Shown here: piece by piece, positions 36,841 to 45,320 of the stretch | Position numbering within the stretch: position 1 is the stretch's first letter | Layout of the letters: the number at the start of each line of letters is the position of its first letter | Source of the DNA: Aliitabrizicola sp041905595 | GTDB taxonomy: Bacteria; Pseudomonadota; Alphaproteobacteria; Rhodobacterales; Rhodobacteraceae | DNA: 64,000 nucleotides | Assembly: GCA_041905595.1 (NCBI GenBank) | Contig: JAYRKT010000005.1 | Coordinates: 99,803 to 163,802 of the forward strand | Reading direction: 5' to 3' | Made by a program: the position numbers and the translations under genes | Notes under the pieces: generated by a model | What the model was told of the DNA's origin: nothing | Database searches by the model: none | The model's input: the letters and a program-made list of their open reading frames with translations, nothing else

Positions 36841-37463
36841 AGTCCAGCCTCGCTTTCGGAAAGAAGTCCCGCTTCGACCAGCCGGCGCGCCCAGCCCACC
36901 GGCCCTTCGAAGTGATGGGTCTGCCAGCCGCGCGCCTGCGCTGCGGCGATGTTGTCGGCCCGGTCGTCGGTGAACAGGAGACGACCGGGCGCGATGCCGC
37001 AATCCTTCTCGACCATCTCGTAGATCCGTGAATCGGGCTTGATGACCCCCATGTGCCCCGAGACATAGGGGCGGTCGAATTCGTTCAGGAAGTCGTACTG
37101 CGTCTGGGCATAGGCAAAACTGTAGATGCCGAAATTGGTCAAAGCGAAGACCGGAATGCCCTTGGTCCGAAGCGCACGAAGAAGCGCGATCGAATGGTCG
37201 ATCGTGGGCGACGCGATGTCGATCCAGTGGTCGTGCCACCAGCGGATCTGCTCGGCCCAGTCGGGATGGGCGTCGGCGGTTTCATAGATCGTTTCACGGA
37301 AGAGACCGCCCGCATCGACCTTGTCGTTCATTCCGTGCAGATCGACTTCGGCGAACATCCTCTTGCGCGCCTCGCGCCCGATCCGGCGGTCGTAGTAGCG
37401 TTCTGGGTTCCACTCGATCAGCACGTTGCCGATGTCGAAGATCACCGCCTCGGGGGTCGTCAT
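36837..37463 (-). CDS. HAD family phosphatase (YihX-like)
   Basis: This 208-residue HAD-IA hydrolase has motif I as FDIGNVLIEW (residues 9-18), with Gly where the general acid Asp usually stands, as in the YihX sugar-1-phosphate phosphatase group. Motif II is FALTNFG, the motif III lysine lies in GVIKPDSRIYE, and motif IV is FTDDRADN. It shares four-base ATGA overlaps with the genes on both sides, so the three are translated as one unit. The substrate is unknown. Confidence 0.88.
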   Translation of the reverse strand: MTTPEAVIFDIGNVLIEWNPERYYDRRIGREARKRMFAEVDLHGMNDKVDAGGLFRETIYETADAHPDWAEQIRWWHDHWIDIASPTIDHSIALLRALRTKGIPVFALTNFGIYSFAYAQTQYDFLNEFDRPYVSGHMGVIKPDSRIYEMVEKDCGIAPGRLLFTDDRADNIAAAQARGWQTHHFEGPVGWARRLVEAGLLSESEAGL

Positions 37464-38410
37464 TCGGTCCTGCTCCTGTTCACGGCCTCGCGCCAGAACA
37501 TGTACAGGCCGCCGCCGCAGATCAATGCGATACCGACCCAGGCGTGCAGATCGGGCCAGGTGCCAAAGACCGTGGCGCCCCAGAAGATCGCCAGCGGCAT
37601 GGAGGCATATTCGAAGGGCGCGACGAGCCCCGCCTCGCACAGCCGGTAGGCCTGGGCGATCAGGAAGCCGCCGATGGCGCTGGCGGCGCCCGAGGCCAGG
37701 AAGATTGGCCAATCACCCGGATGCGGCCAGGTCCAGCCACGGAACAGGAAGGCGAGCGACGGATCGCTTTGTGCCGCGAGGTGGCCGTCGCCGACGGTAA
37801 AGCCCATCCCCAAACAGACGACGATAAAGGTCAGCTGCACATAGAAGGCCATCGTCACGGCCTTTTCACTGATCCCCATGCGCCGGGTCATCATATGCAT
37901 CATCGCGTAGAAGAGTGCCGACAGCACCGGGAGCAGTGCGGCCCAGTGAAATCCGCTCTGCCCCGGGCGCATCATCACGATCACGCCGAGAAGGCCCACT
38001 CCCACGGCGATCCAGCGCCGGATCCCCACCTTTTCGCCCAGCAGAGGCACGGAGAGCGCAGTGATAAGCAGCGGCGCGATGAAGAAGATGGCCACAGCAT
38101 CGGCCAGCGGCATCGCCGCAAGGCCCAGGAAGTAGAACAGGTTGGAGCAGACGACGAACAGCGCCCGCATCAGGTGCATGGGCAGCCGCTGTGTCCGCAG
38201 GGCCGGCAACCCGCCGTGGAAGGGCAGGACGACGCAGAGCATGATCATCAGCCCGACGGACGAGCGGATCAACACCACCTCGTGCAGGGCATAGCTGCCA
38301 CTCAGAAACTTGATCGAGACGTCGTTGATCGAAAAGACCAGCGATCCGCCGACAGCAGACAGGATGCCGACGAGCGCAAGGCGGTGGGGCTGGGAAATTT
38401 GGGTTGTCAC
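37460..38410 (-). CDS. EamA/DMT family transporter
   Basis: The 316-residue ten-helix transporter has two EamA repeats. The first closes with APLLITALSVPLLGEKVGIRR and the second with FEYASMPLAIFWGATVFGTWP. The GTG at 38410 is taken as start; a TTG at 38437 is in frame, and neither has a good ribosome-binding site. It is the first gene of the EamA-HAD-OCD overlap chain and probably exports or imports the metabolite handled by the other two. Confidence 0.85.
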   Translation of the reverse strand: MTTQISQPHRLALVGILSAVGGSLVFSINDVSIKFLSGSYALHEVVLIRSSVGLMIMLCVVLPFHGGLPALRTQRLPMHLMRALFVVCSNLFYFLGLAAMPLADAVAIFFIAPLLITALSVPLLGEKVGIRRWIAVGVGLLGVIVMMRPGQSGFHWAALLPVLSALFYAMMHMMTRRMGISEKAVTMAFYVQLTFIVVCLGMGFTVGDGHLAAQSDPSLAFLFRGWTWPHPGDWPIFLASGAASAIGGFLIAQAYRLCEAGLVAPFEYASMPLAIFWGATVFGTWPDLHAWVGIALICGGGLYMFWREAVNRSRTE

Positions 38411-38464
38411 AGGCGAAGCTTGCCCCGGCCGCGACAAGGCCGTCTGTCCCGCCCGCGACAGGCG

Positions 38465-38923
38465 CTATCCCGCCCGCGCCGCGCGGACAGCCCGTTCCAG
38501 CGTGTCGAGAAAGCGTGACCGGTCGAGCTTGCCGAAGCTCTTGCCACCGCCCTGCCGGAACGGATCTGCTGCCCGCAGGTCGGCGGCCAGATCGCGCGCC
38601 GCCAGCGCCATGCCGACATTGGCCGACGTCAGCATCTCGCCGTTCGGCTTCACCACCCTGGCTCCCGCCGCCACGCATTTCGCGGCCAGCGGAATGTCGT
38701 TGGTCACCACGACGTCAGCCGGTCCCGCCGCCGCCGCGATCCACTTGTCAGCCTCATCCGGCCCGTCCGCGACATAGACACTTTCAACCAGTGGGTTCGC
38801 CGATGGTCTGATGCCGCCGTTCGAGACTAGGATCATCCGCAGCCGGTGCCGGGTCGCCACCCGCTCGGTCTCGTCCTTGACCGGGCAGGCATCGGCATCC
38901 ACGAGGATGCGCGTTTCAGTCAT
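38465..38923 (-). CDS. YaiI/YqxD (DUF188) family protein
   Basis: The 152-residue protein has the DUF188 features: RILVDADACPVKDE at the start, VSNGGIRPS, VADGPDEADKWI and TNDIPLAAKCVAAGA. These acidic clusters form a PIN-like fold, suggesting a nuclease, but no activity is established for the family. Its ATG lies inside the end of fghA with an eight-base overlap, so the two are translationally coupled. Confidence 0.88.
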   Translation of the reverse strand: MTETRILVDADACPVKDETERVATRHRLRMILVSNGGIRPSANPLVESVYVADGPDEADKWIAAAAGPADVVVTNDIPLAAKCVAAGARVVKPNGEMLTSANVGMALAARDLAADLRAADPFRQGGGKSFGKLDRSRFLDTLERAVRAARAG

Positions 38924-39746
38924 AAAGCGCCCTTGCGTGGAAGCCGACATGTTCTTCCATGAAGCTCGCCACGAAGAAATAGCTGTGGTCGTATCCCTTC
39001 TGCATCCGGAAGACACCGTTCTGCCGCCGCGCCATCATCGCTTCGGCCAGCGCCTCGGGTTTCAGCAGGTCAAGGAACTGGTCGGAGCCGCCCTGGTCGA
39101 TCAGCATCGGCCCGTCGAACCCGCGCCGCCGCATGAGGAGCGTGGCATCATGCGGGGCCCATTTCGTCTCGTCGCTGCCGAGATAGGCGGTGAACTGCTT
39201 GCGCCCCCAGTCGCTCACCGTCGGGTTGGTGATCGGTGCAAAGGCCGAAACCGACTGGAACCGGCCCGGAAAGCTCATGGCGATGGTCAGCGCGCCGTGG
39301 CCGCCCATGGAGTGACCGGTGATCGCCTGCCGCTCCTCGGCAACCGGGAAGGCATTGAACAGAAGGCGCGGCAGCTCCTCGGTCACATAGTCCCACATGC
39401 GGAAATGCGGTGCCCAGGGCTCTTCCGTCGCGTTCACGTAAAAGCCAGCACCCTGGCCAAGGTCGTAGGCCGGGTCATTGGCCACATCCTCGCCCCGCGG
39501 GCTGGTGTCGGGGAAAACCAGTGCGATTCCGGCCTCGGATGCCCATTTCTGCGCCCCGGCCTTAACCATCGCATTCTCGTGCGTGCAGGTCAGGCCTGAA
39601 AGGTACCACAGGACCGGAACGGGCTCCTTCTCGGCCTCCTCGGGCAGGAACAGGCCAAAGGTCATGTCGCAGCCGCAGGCGTCCGAGGCATGGGTATAGA
39701 CCCCCTGCACCCCGTTGAAGGCGCGGTTCTCCGAAATGGTCTTCAT
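38916..39746 (-). CDS. fghA: S-formylglutathione hydrolase
   Basis: The enzyme hydrolyses S-formylglutathione to formate and glutathione, the second step of glutathione-dependent formaldehyde oxidation. The 276-residue alpha/beta hydrolase shows the early LSGLTCTHENAM, the nucleophile Ser in TGHSMGGHGAL (about residue 146), and the late Asp/His region IDQGGSDQFL ... KGYDHSYFFV. AAAGGAAG precedes the ATG. Its pathway partner, the class III alcohol dehydrogenase, is at 48692-49822, about 9 kb away. Confidence 0.95.
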   Translation of the reverse strand: MKTISENRAFNGVQGVYTHASDACGCDMTFGLFLPEEAEKEPVPVLWYLSGLTCTHENAMVKAGAQKWASEAGIALVFPDTSPRGEDVANDPAYDLGQGAGFYVNATEEPWAPHFRMWDYVTEELPRLLFNAFPVAEERQAITGHSMGGHGALTIAMSFPGRFQSVSAFAPITNPTVSDWGRKQFTAYLGSDETKWAPHDATLLMRRRGFDGPMLIDQGGSDQFLDLLKPEALAEAMMARRQNGVFRMQKGYDHSYFFVASFMEEHVGFHARALYD

Positions 39747-39761
39747 GGCGTCTTCCTTTCG

Positions 39762-40697
39762 TCAATGCGCCGTGACCCAAGCGATCACGGCTGAGACGGT
39801 CAAGATGCTGACCGCCGTGGAAATCAGGATCGAGGTCGAAACGCGCTGCGGCGCGACCCCGAAATGTTGGGCAAGGATATAGACATTGCCCGCCACGGGA
39901 AGCGAGGCCGCCGCGATCATCACCCCTGCCTGTGACTTGTCGACCCCGTAAAGCACCAGCGCGGAAAACGCCACCAGCGCCGGATGCAGGATCAGCTTCG
40001 CCGCGCTGATCCAGACCGCCACCGACAACCGCTCGGCCGACCGGCCGGCCAGCGAGGCGCCGATGGCAAAGAGCGCCCCCGGCGTTGCCGCAGCGCCAAG
40101 TAGCGTGAGGAAATCATTCACAGGCGGCCAGAGCGTCCACCCGGTCGCCGCCCAGCCCAGACCAAGCGCCATCGACACGATCATCGGGTTGCCCAGCAGC
40201 CCGAGCGCCAGCACCCGCACCGTCGCCCACCGCATCCGTCCCTCGCGCGCGGCGGTGACGAGCAGCGTCACGAGGGTCGAGAACACGATCAGGTCGATGG
40301 TCAGCACCATGAGCACCGGCCCCGCCGCCTGCGCGCCCATCAGCATCACCAACATCGGGACGCCGAGGAAGCCGGTATTACCGGTAATTGCGCAATGGGC
40401 CTCCATCGCCGCTTCGTCCATGCGGCCGTGACGCCAACGTGAGATGATGAAGGCAATCGCCCAGAGGACCAGTGAACCTGTCAGATAGGCCAGCAGGAAC
40501 CGGGTCGAGAAGATCGCGGAAAGCGACAGGTTTGCGGCGAAGCCAAACAGCATGGCCGAAAGCGCGAAATAGAAAACGAAGCGCGTCAGGCCCGCCACCG
40601 CTTCTGTCGAGATGAAGCGTGTCCGGGCCGCCGCAAAGCCCAGGCCGATCAGCGCGAAGAAGGGCAACGTCTTCAAAAGGATCGGCAGCATCGGCAC
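39762..40697 (-). CDS. AEC family permease (auxin efflux carrier-like)
   Basis: The 311-residue membrane protein has about ten helices in the AEC arrangement. The N-terminal half contains NTGFLGVPMLVMLMG (about residues 107-121) and the C-terminal half contains AASLPVAGNVYILAQHFG, the typical unwound-helix region. Bacterial members transport organic acids such as malate or malonate; the solute here is unknown. It is followed after 15 bases by fghA. Confidence 0.88.
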   Translation of the reverse strand: MPMLPILLKTLPFFALIGLGFAAARTRFISTEAVAGLTRFVFYFALSAMLFGFAANLSLSAIFSTRFLLAYLTGSLVLWAIAFIISRWRHGRMDEAAMEAHCAITGNTGFLGVPMLVMLMGAQAAGPVLMVLTIDLIVFSTLVTLLVTAAREGRMRWATVRVLALGLLGNPMIVSMALGLGWAATGWTLWPPVNDFLTLLGAAATPGALFAIGASLAGRSAERLSVAVWISAAKLILHPALVAFSALVLYGVDKSQAGVMIAAASLPVAGNVYILAQHFGVAPQRVSTSILISTAVSILTVSAVIAWVTAH

Positions 40698-40847
40698 TTC
40701 CGCGGCAGGTCAGGTCAAGGCTTTCCATGCCTGCGCCGGGGATGCAAGTCAGCGAGAGCCTGGTTGGTTCCCGCTGTTTCATCGTGGTGCAGTTAACCCC
40801 CGGTGGGGTGCGACGGTGCAAAGCCCCCGTGCGCTTTCGCGAGCGCG

Positions 40848-41828
40848 TCAGCCGCCGCCGATCAGGACCCCGGCCGCAAAGACCAAAGCACCTCCCAGCA
40901 CCACCTGGAAGGCTGCACGCAGGAATGGCGTCTCCATGTAGCGGTTCTGGATCCATGCAATGGCCCAGAGTTCGACAAACACCACCGCGATGGCGATCGC
41001 GGTCGCCGTCCAGAAATCCGGGATCAGGTAGGGCAGGGCGTGGCCCAGCCCCCCCACCGCCGTCATGATCCCCGACGCAAGGCCGCGCTTGATGGGAGAG
41101 CCGCGGCCCGACAAGACGCCGTCGTCATGCGCCGCCTCGGTAAAGCCCATAGAGATACCGGCACCGACCGCCGCGGCCGTGCCGACCAGCAATGTCGTGT
41201 GACTGTTCTGAGTGGCGAAGGCGGTGGCGAAGATCGGCGCAAGGGTCGAGACCGAACCGTCCATCAGCCCGGCGAGTCCCGGTTGGACCCAGGTCAGAAT
41301 GAATTGCCGCCGGGCGCTCGCATCCTCGGCATCGCGCTCGTTCTCGCCGAGGTGCTTCTGTTCCAGTTCGTCGGCCGTGCGTTCATGCCCGGCCTCGGCG
41401 GCGGCCAGATCGCCCAGCAGCCGGCGTGTTGCAGCGTCGGATGTGGCCTGTGCTGCGGTCTCATAGAACCGCTGTGCCTGCTTCTCCATGTCATGCGCCT
41501 CGCCCCGGATCTGGTCGAGGGTGAGGGTGGTGGCCAGCCAGATCGGCTTGCGTGCATAAAAGCCGGCAACATGCTCGCGGCGGATCAGGGGGATGCGATC
41601 GCCGAACCGCGCCTGGTGCAGCTCGATCAGCCGCTGCCGGTGAATGTCTTCTTCCGCTGCCATACCGTCAAACACCGCGGCCGAGGCCGGGAACTGATCG
41701 GCCAGACGCGCCGCAAAGGTGCGGTAAATTCGCGCATCATCCTCTTCGGATGATATGGCGAGGGACAGAACCTCCTGCTCCGTCAGATCGGAAAAGCGGC
41801 GGCGTTGGGTCAGCGCTGACAGCATCAT
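40848..41828 (-). CDS. mbfA: MbfA: ferritin-like/VIT1 iron exporter
   Basis: MbfA (membrane-bound ferritin A) exports iron and protects against iron and peroxide stress in alphaproteobacteria. The 326-residue protein joins an N-terminal ferritin-like four-helix domain to a C-terminal VIT1/CCC1 membrane domain (about residues 175-325). The ferritin part has EExxH motifs (AAEEDIHRQRLIELH and AAEAGHERTADELE); the VIT1 part contains PGLAGLMDGSVSTLAPIFA and GFTEAAHDDG. An Irr-type operator lies immediately upstream, indicating derepression when iron is abundant. ATG codons at 41828 and 41825 are both possible starts. Confidence 0.93.
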   Translation of the reverse strand: MMLSALTQRRRFSDLTEQEVLSLAISSEEDDARIYRTFAARLADQFPASAAVFDGMAAEEDIHRQRLIELHQARFGDRIPLIRREHVAGFYARKPIWLATTLTLDQIRGEAHDMEKQAQRFYETAAQATSDAATRRLLGDLAAAEAGHERTADELEQKHLGENERDAEDASARRQFILTWVQPGLAGLMDGSVSTLAPIFATAFATQNSHTTLLVGTAAAVGAGISMGFTEAAHDDGVLSGRGSPIKRGLASGIMTAVGGLGHALPYLIPDFWTATAIAIAVVFVELWAIAWIQNRYMETPFLRAAFQVVLGGALVFAAGVLIGGG

Positions 41829-41837
41829 GGGCCTCAG

Positions 41838-41854
41838 TTTGGAATCATTCTAAA
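41838..41854. promoter_or_regulatory. Irr-binding ICE box upstream of mbfA
   Basis: TTTGGAATCATTCTAAA differs by one base from the iron control element TTTAGAA-N3-TTCTAAA recognised by Irr in Agrobacterium, Bradyrhizobium and other alphaproteobacteria. It starts ten bases before the mbfA ATG, next to the ribosome-binding site, a position suited to repression by roadblock or promoter occlusion. mbfA is a known Irr target in Agrobacterium. Confidence 0.85.
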
Positions 41855-42036
41855 ATATCGGGATCACAACCATGCGCAAGGCGGGATCGCGGCCCGGGCG
41901 AGGCTTGATCCGAGCCTCTGTGATAGTCACATCTGCAGCCGGATCAGGGTTCCGGCAACCCGGGAACGTATCATCGCACTGACGACATGCTTGTCCGCCG
42001 GGGGCTGGCTGACTATTGTCGCGGCAGGAGACATGC

Positions 42037-42678
42037 ATGGGCAGCGCCGAGCCGATCATCAAGCGCGGACGAAAATATGAACAGGTGTTGAACGGCGCCT
42101 GGCATGTTTTCCGTCGTGACGGATTCGAAGGGGCGAGCGTCGACGACATTGCCCGCGAAGCCGGCGTGTCAAAGGCGACACTCTACAGCTATTTCCCTGA
42201 CAAGCGGCTGCTCTTCCTTGAGGTGGCTCGCGGTGAATGCTGCCGTCAATCGCGCGAGACGGCCGACCTTATCACCTCGGGCAGCGGTCCGCGGGATGTG
42301 CTGACGATCTGCGCGTCGCGGATGCTGGACTTCCTCCTGTCGGATTTCGGCTTGCGCATCTACCGGATCTGCGTTGCAGAGAGCGACCGTTTCCCCGAGA
42401 TCGGCCGCGAGTTCTACGAGAACGGTCCGAAGATGATGCGCGCGCGGCTGGTCGAGTATTTCCACGAGGCCGAAGATCGGGGCGAGTTGCAGATCGAGGA
42501 CAAGGAGCTTGCAGCCGGCCAGTTCCTCGAGCTTTGCAAGGCCGATCTCTTCCCTCGGCAGCTGATGGGCATGGGCCGCAAGATCGCGCAGGCTGATCGC
42601 GAGCGCGTGGTGACTGGCGCCGTGGACATGTTCCTTGCGCGGTATGGCGTGGTCTCAATGCGGCGCAGTGCGGTCTGA
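42037..42678 (+). CDS. TetR/AcrR family transcriptional regulator
   Basis: This 213-residue regulator has an N-terminal TetR helix-turn-helix (residues ~10-60: ILNGAWHVF-like VLNGAWHVFRRDGFEGASVDDIA, then EAGVSKATLYSYFPDK) and an all-helical ligand-binding C-terminus with the C-terminal AefR-like pattern. AGGAG seven bases before the second ATG (42037) sets the start. It is divergent from mbfA with about 200 bases between them. No transporter or enzyme gene is adjacent to suggest its target. Confidence 0.9.
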   Translation: MGSAEPIIKRGRKYEQVLNGAWHVFRRDGFEGASVDDIAREAGVSKATLYSYFPDKRLLFLEVARGECCRQSRETADLITSGSGPRDVLTICASRMLDFLLSDFGLRIYRICVAESDRFPEIGREFYENGPKMMRARLVEYFHEAEDRGELQIEDKELAAGQFLELCKADLFPRQLMGMGRKIAQADRERVVTGAVDMFLARYGVVSMRRSAV

Positions 42679-42820
42679 GGCAGCTTTGGAGCAAGCCGAA
42701 GCCCGACCTGGCGAGATAAGTATTTGCTTCGAATACCCTCAGCGTGGCCGGATTGTACTAAAGTGTCTTCGCCAGCCGCCAGTGCGTGTTTGGCGGCACA
42801 GGGCAGAAAGCCCAGATGGA

Positions 42821-43528
42821 TCAGGGGCATTTCAGGCGTACGCGGGCCTCCGGCCCTTTGGGATCGCAGACATAGGTTTCCGGCCGAGCCAAGAAGTACG
42901 ATCGCCAAGTTTTTTCTGACTGTTGACTGATCTTGAGATCGGTCAAGGCCCTAACCAGAACATTGATTTCGGTCAGCAAGACACCTTGCTTGGTCGGGAA
43001 ACTACGAACAACGCGCAGGACTGTCTCATGGAACGGCGCAGTGGCACAACCGGGCGTCGCTGAAGCGGAAGGAGGCTGACTGTTGGGCGCGGGATCCGGC
43101 TCGGGCCTTGCCACTTCGTGGAAAGCACTGCATGCCTTGCGAAACGTCTCGCTCGTTTTCCCTTCGCCAATCCCGACGACCGTTGTTCCCCGCTCCCTGA
43201 GGAACGTCGCCAGATGAGTGAAGTCCCGGTCTGACGATGCGATGACAACGGTCTGCAGCTCGTTACGCAGCACGAAATCCATCACCTCGATCGCCAGCAG
43301 CAGATCGGTAGCGTTCTTTCCTATCCCGGAATGCACCAGGCGAAAACCGGGCGCAGCGTCCCATTTCGGCATCTTTGCAGCATTGCCGTAGACGCGTCGG
43401 ATTGCCAGCGATCCATAGCAGAGCGATCGCATGATGATTCGGCCAGCGTGATCCTGCGAGATATTCTCTCCGTCCACGAAGACCCCGACCCTTGGGGCCA
43501 CTGGAACAACGACAGGCTTAAATTCCAT
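42821..43528 (-). CDS. NYN-domain ribonuclease-like protein (PIN-like), copy 1
   Basis: The 235-residue protein has an N-terminal NYN (N4BP1/YacP-type PIN-like) nuclease domain. The acidic residues of the active site lie in VGVFVDGEN (about residues 14-22), KNATDLLLAIEVMD and IASSDRDFTHLA, the standard order. A Pro/Ala/Ser-rich linker (about 146-165) leads to a C-terminal winged-helix-like segment (ETVLRVVRSFPTKQGVLLTEINVLVRAL). It is paralogous to the next gene. No ribosome-binding site is evident before the ATG, and GC content is somewhat lower than in neighbours. RNA cleavage is inferred from the fold. Confidence 0.85.
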   Translation of the reverse strand: MEFKPVVVPVAPRVGVFVDGENISQDHAGRIIMRSLCYGSLAIRRVYGNAAKMPKWDAAPGFRLVHSGIGKNATDLLLAIEVMDFVLRNELQTVVIASSDRDFTHLATFLRERGTTVVGIGEGKTSETFRKACSAFHEVARPEPDPAPNSQPPSASATPGCATAPFHETVLRVVRSFPTKQGVLLTEINVLVRALTDLKISQQSEKTWRSYFLARPETYVCDPKGPEARVRLKCP

Positions 43529-43598
43529 TGAACACCGGGCAACAACAACACAGCCGCACCGTCTCAGGAAAATAAGGCGTTATCAGGGCATTGCGGCT

Positions 43599-44363
43599 TC
43601 ATGACACATCCCTCGCCAACAGCTGGCCACTCGGTCCCGCCTGCACCTCGAAGCGACTCGACAGCTTCTTGATGAGGTCCGAAAGCTTGGCGCTGCCATA
43701 GGTGCGCGTGTCGAAATCCGGATTCGCCTGGGTCAGGAACTGTCCGATCTGGCCAAGCGAATACCACTCGCCTTCGGGGTCGATGGCGCGCATGGCGGCG
43801 GCGATCAGCGGGATCGCCTTGGCGGGTGGCTCCTTGCCCGTGGGCTTGGCCGACGGCTCGGTCGCCTGCAGGTCACTTCCTGTGACCGGTTCGCTGCGGG
43901 ATGCGGCGCGGGCAGGTTCGTCGGCGCTGAGGTTCTCGACATAGATGAACCGCTTGCAGGCCATGCGGAAGGCTTCCGGTGTCTTCTTCTCGCCGATGCC
44001 GTAGACATCCAGCCCCTGTTCGCGGATCCGAGCGGCGAGGCGGGTGAAGTCGCTGTCGGAACTGACCAAAACGAAGCCGTCGAACAGGCCGGAATGCAGG
44101 AAATCCATCGCGGCAATGACCAGACCGATATCCGAGGCGTTCTTGCCTTTGGTGTTCGAGAACTGCTGGTCGGCCACCAGCCCCAACGCCGCGACTTTGC
44201 GGGCCCAGACCTGCAGGCGCTGCGCCGACCAGTCGCCATATATGCGGCGCACGCTGGCCTCGCCCAGGCTCGCTATCTCTTCAAAGATCGCCTCGGCGTA
44301 AGAGGCCGGGACGTTGTCAGCGTCGATCAGCACGCAGAGACGGGGGGCGCGGTCCTCGGCCAT
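43599..44363 (-). CDS. NYN-domain protein with C-terminal LOTUS/OST-HTH-like domain, copy 2
   Basis: The 254-residue NYN-domain protein carries active-site acids in LCVLIDADNV (about 8-17), KNASDIGLVIAAMD and LVSSDSDFTRLA. These are followed by GLDVYGIGEKKTPEAFRMACKRF, which is also conserved in copy 1. After a linker, residues ~180-252 (LIAAAMRAIDPEGEWYSLGQI ... FDTRTYGSAKLSDLIKKL) match the pattern of an OST-HTH/LOTUS domain, an RNA-binding winged helix often fused to NYN. The ATG at 44363 follows AAAGGA. It is probably co-transcribed with copy 1, 70 bases downstream. Confidence 0.88.
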   Translation of the reverse strand: MAEDRAPRLCVLIDADNVPASYAEAIFEEIASLGEASVRRIYGDWSAQRLQVWARKVAALGLVADQQFSNTKGKNASDIGLVIAAMDFLHSGLFDGFVLVSSDSDFTRLAARIREQGLDVYGIGEKKTPEAFRMACKRFIYVENLSADEPARAASRSEPVTGSDLQATEPSAKPTGKEPPAKAIPLIAAAMRAIDPEGEWYSLGQIGQFLTQANPDFDTRTYGSAKLSDLIKKLSSRFEVQAGPSGQLLARDVS

Positions 44364-44490
44364 GGGGGTCCTTTCCGGAGGCTTGCCCCGTTCTGGCCCA
44401 AACCGACCGTCGGCGAAAGGGCGGAATTTGCAGGCGCTCGACATCCGCCTCAGGACGCGGTCTGCTGGGCCGGGAACACGGAGGCACCAG

Positions 44491-44973
44491 ATGAGCAATC
44501 CCGAAGCGACCGCGGCCCATATCGGGCTGAACATCCCCGATTTCGACCTGATGGGCTACTACGGCGCAAGCTATGGCACGATGAAGCCCTATCACCGGGT
44601 CGGAAACCTGCTGTTCCTGTCCGGCCACGTTGCCCAGATCGGCGCCGAGATCACCCACAAGGGACGACTCGGCGCGACGCTGACCACCGAGCAGGGCTAT
44701 GCAGCCGCTCGCCAGACCGGGCTGAACCTGCTTGGCGGCATCCGCCAGGCGGTGGGATCGCTTGACCGGGTGAAGTCGATGGTGCGAACGCTGAACTTCG
44801 TCGTCTGCACGCCCGATTATGAAGAGGTGCACAAGGTCTCGTCCGGCCTCTCGGACCTACTGGTCGAGGTCTTCGGCCCCGAGCGCGGTCTGGGTGGGCG
44901 AGCGACCATCGGGGTGATGGCGCTGGCGAACGGCGTCTGCTTCGAGACCTGGGCGACGGTCGAGGTGGAATAG
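44491..44973 (+). CDS. RidA family protein
   Basis: The 160-residue protein of the RidA/YjgF superfamily includes enamine/imine deaminases that clear reactive 2-aminoacrylate-type intermediates. It has NLLFLSGHVAQIG, GYAAARQTGLNLLGGI, the loop VKSMVRTLNFVVCTPDYEEVHKV and the C-terminal RATIGVMALANGVCFETWATVEV. The arginine of the last motif (GGRATIGV) is retained. GGAGG precedes the ATG at 44491. It resembles the longer YjgH-like subgroup rather than canonical RidA. Confidence 0.9.
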   Translation: MSNPEATAAHIGLNIPDFDLMGYYGASYGTMKPYHRVGNLLFLSGHVAQIGAEITHKGRLGATLTTEQGYAAARQTGLNLLGGIRQAVGSLDRVKSMVRTLNFVVCTPDYEEVHKVSSGLSDLLVEVFGPERGLGGRATIGVMALANGVCFETWATVEVE

Positions 44974-45224
44974 GGGCCGACCCGCGGGCGGTGTGGCTCA
45001 AGGAGCGTCGTTCGCGCCGCCTTGTCCCCGGACGCACGGTTCTGCTTGGCGGTAAGGCCGAACATGCCGACGATCCGGCGAAAGCGGCTGATCCACAGGC
45101 CGCGCCGTGCGGCGCGCCGCGCCGACAGGTGCTCCTGGAGGTGGTGGGCATGGATGTCTTTCGGTCGGCCATTGGCATGATGGCGGGTCGATGCAGAAAG
45201 CATATCAAGGTTCAGATCATACAT
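44817..45224 (-). CDS. Doubtful small ORF divergent from the LysR gene
   Basis: A frame from ATG 45224 (start MYDLNLDMLSAS) contains a basic, DUF1127-like stretch (SARRAARRGLWISRFRRIVG). Its last ~52 codons run antisense through the end of ridA. If it is a real gene, it may be a small basic protein with a shifted or decayed 3' end. The overlap and lack of family similarity make coding doubtful. Confidence 0.2.
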   Translation of the reverse strand: MYDLNLDMLSASTRHHANGRPKDIHAHHLQEHLSARRAARRGLWISRFRRIVGMFGLTAKQNRASGDKAARTTLLEPHRPRVGPYSTSTVAQVSKQTPFASAITPMVARPPRPRSGPKTSTSRSERPDETLCTSS

Positions 45225-45320
45225 CGGCTTTCGTCCCACATGACATTTCATGCTGGAATCTCGCAACTAAAAAGCGAAAAATCGAATCAGGAATTTCCAC
45301 AAGACGAAAGCTGAACTTAC
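44974..45320. other. Intergenic region between ridA and the LysR gene
   Basis: This 347-base region contains only the doubtful minus-strand ORF. The last ~110 bases before the LysR start are clearly AT-rich (ACTAAAAAGCGAAAAATCG and similar) and are the likely promoter and autoregulatory site for the LysR gene and for any divergent transcript. No hairpin terminator is seen. Confidence 0.4.

Noticed and set aside
40770..40847. Short GC hairpins downstream of mbfA
   Set aside because: Stems of about five base pairs without a T-tract are too weak to call a terminator.
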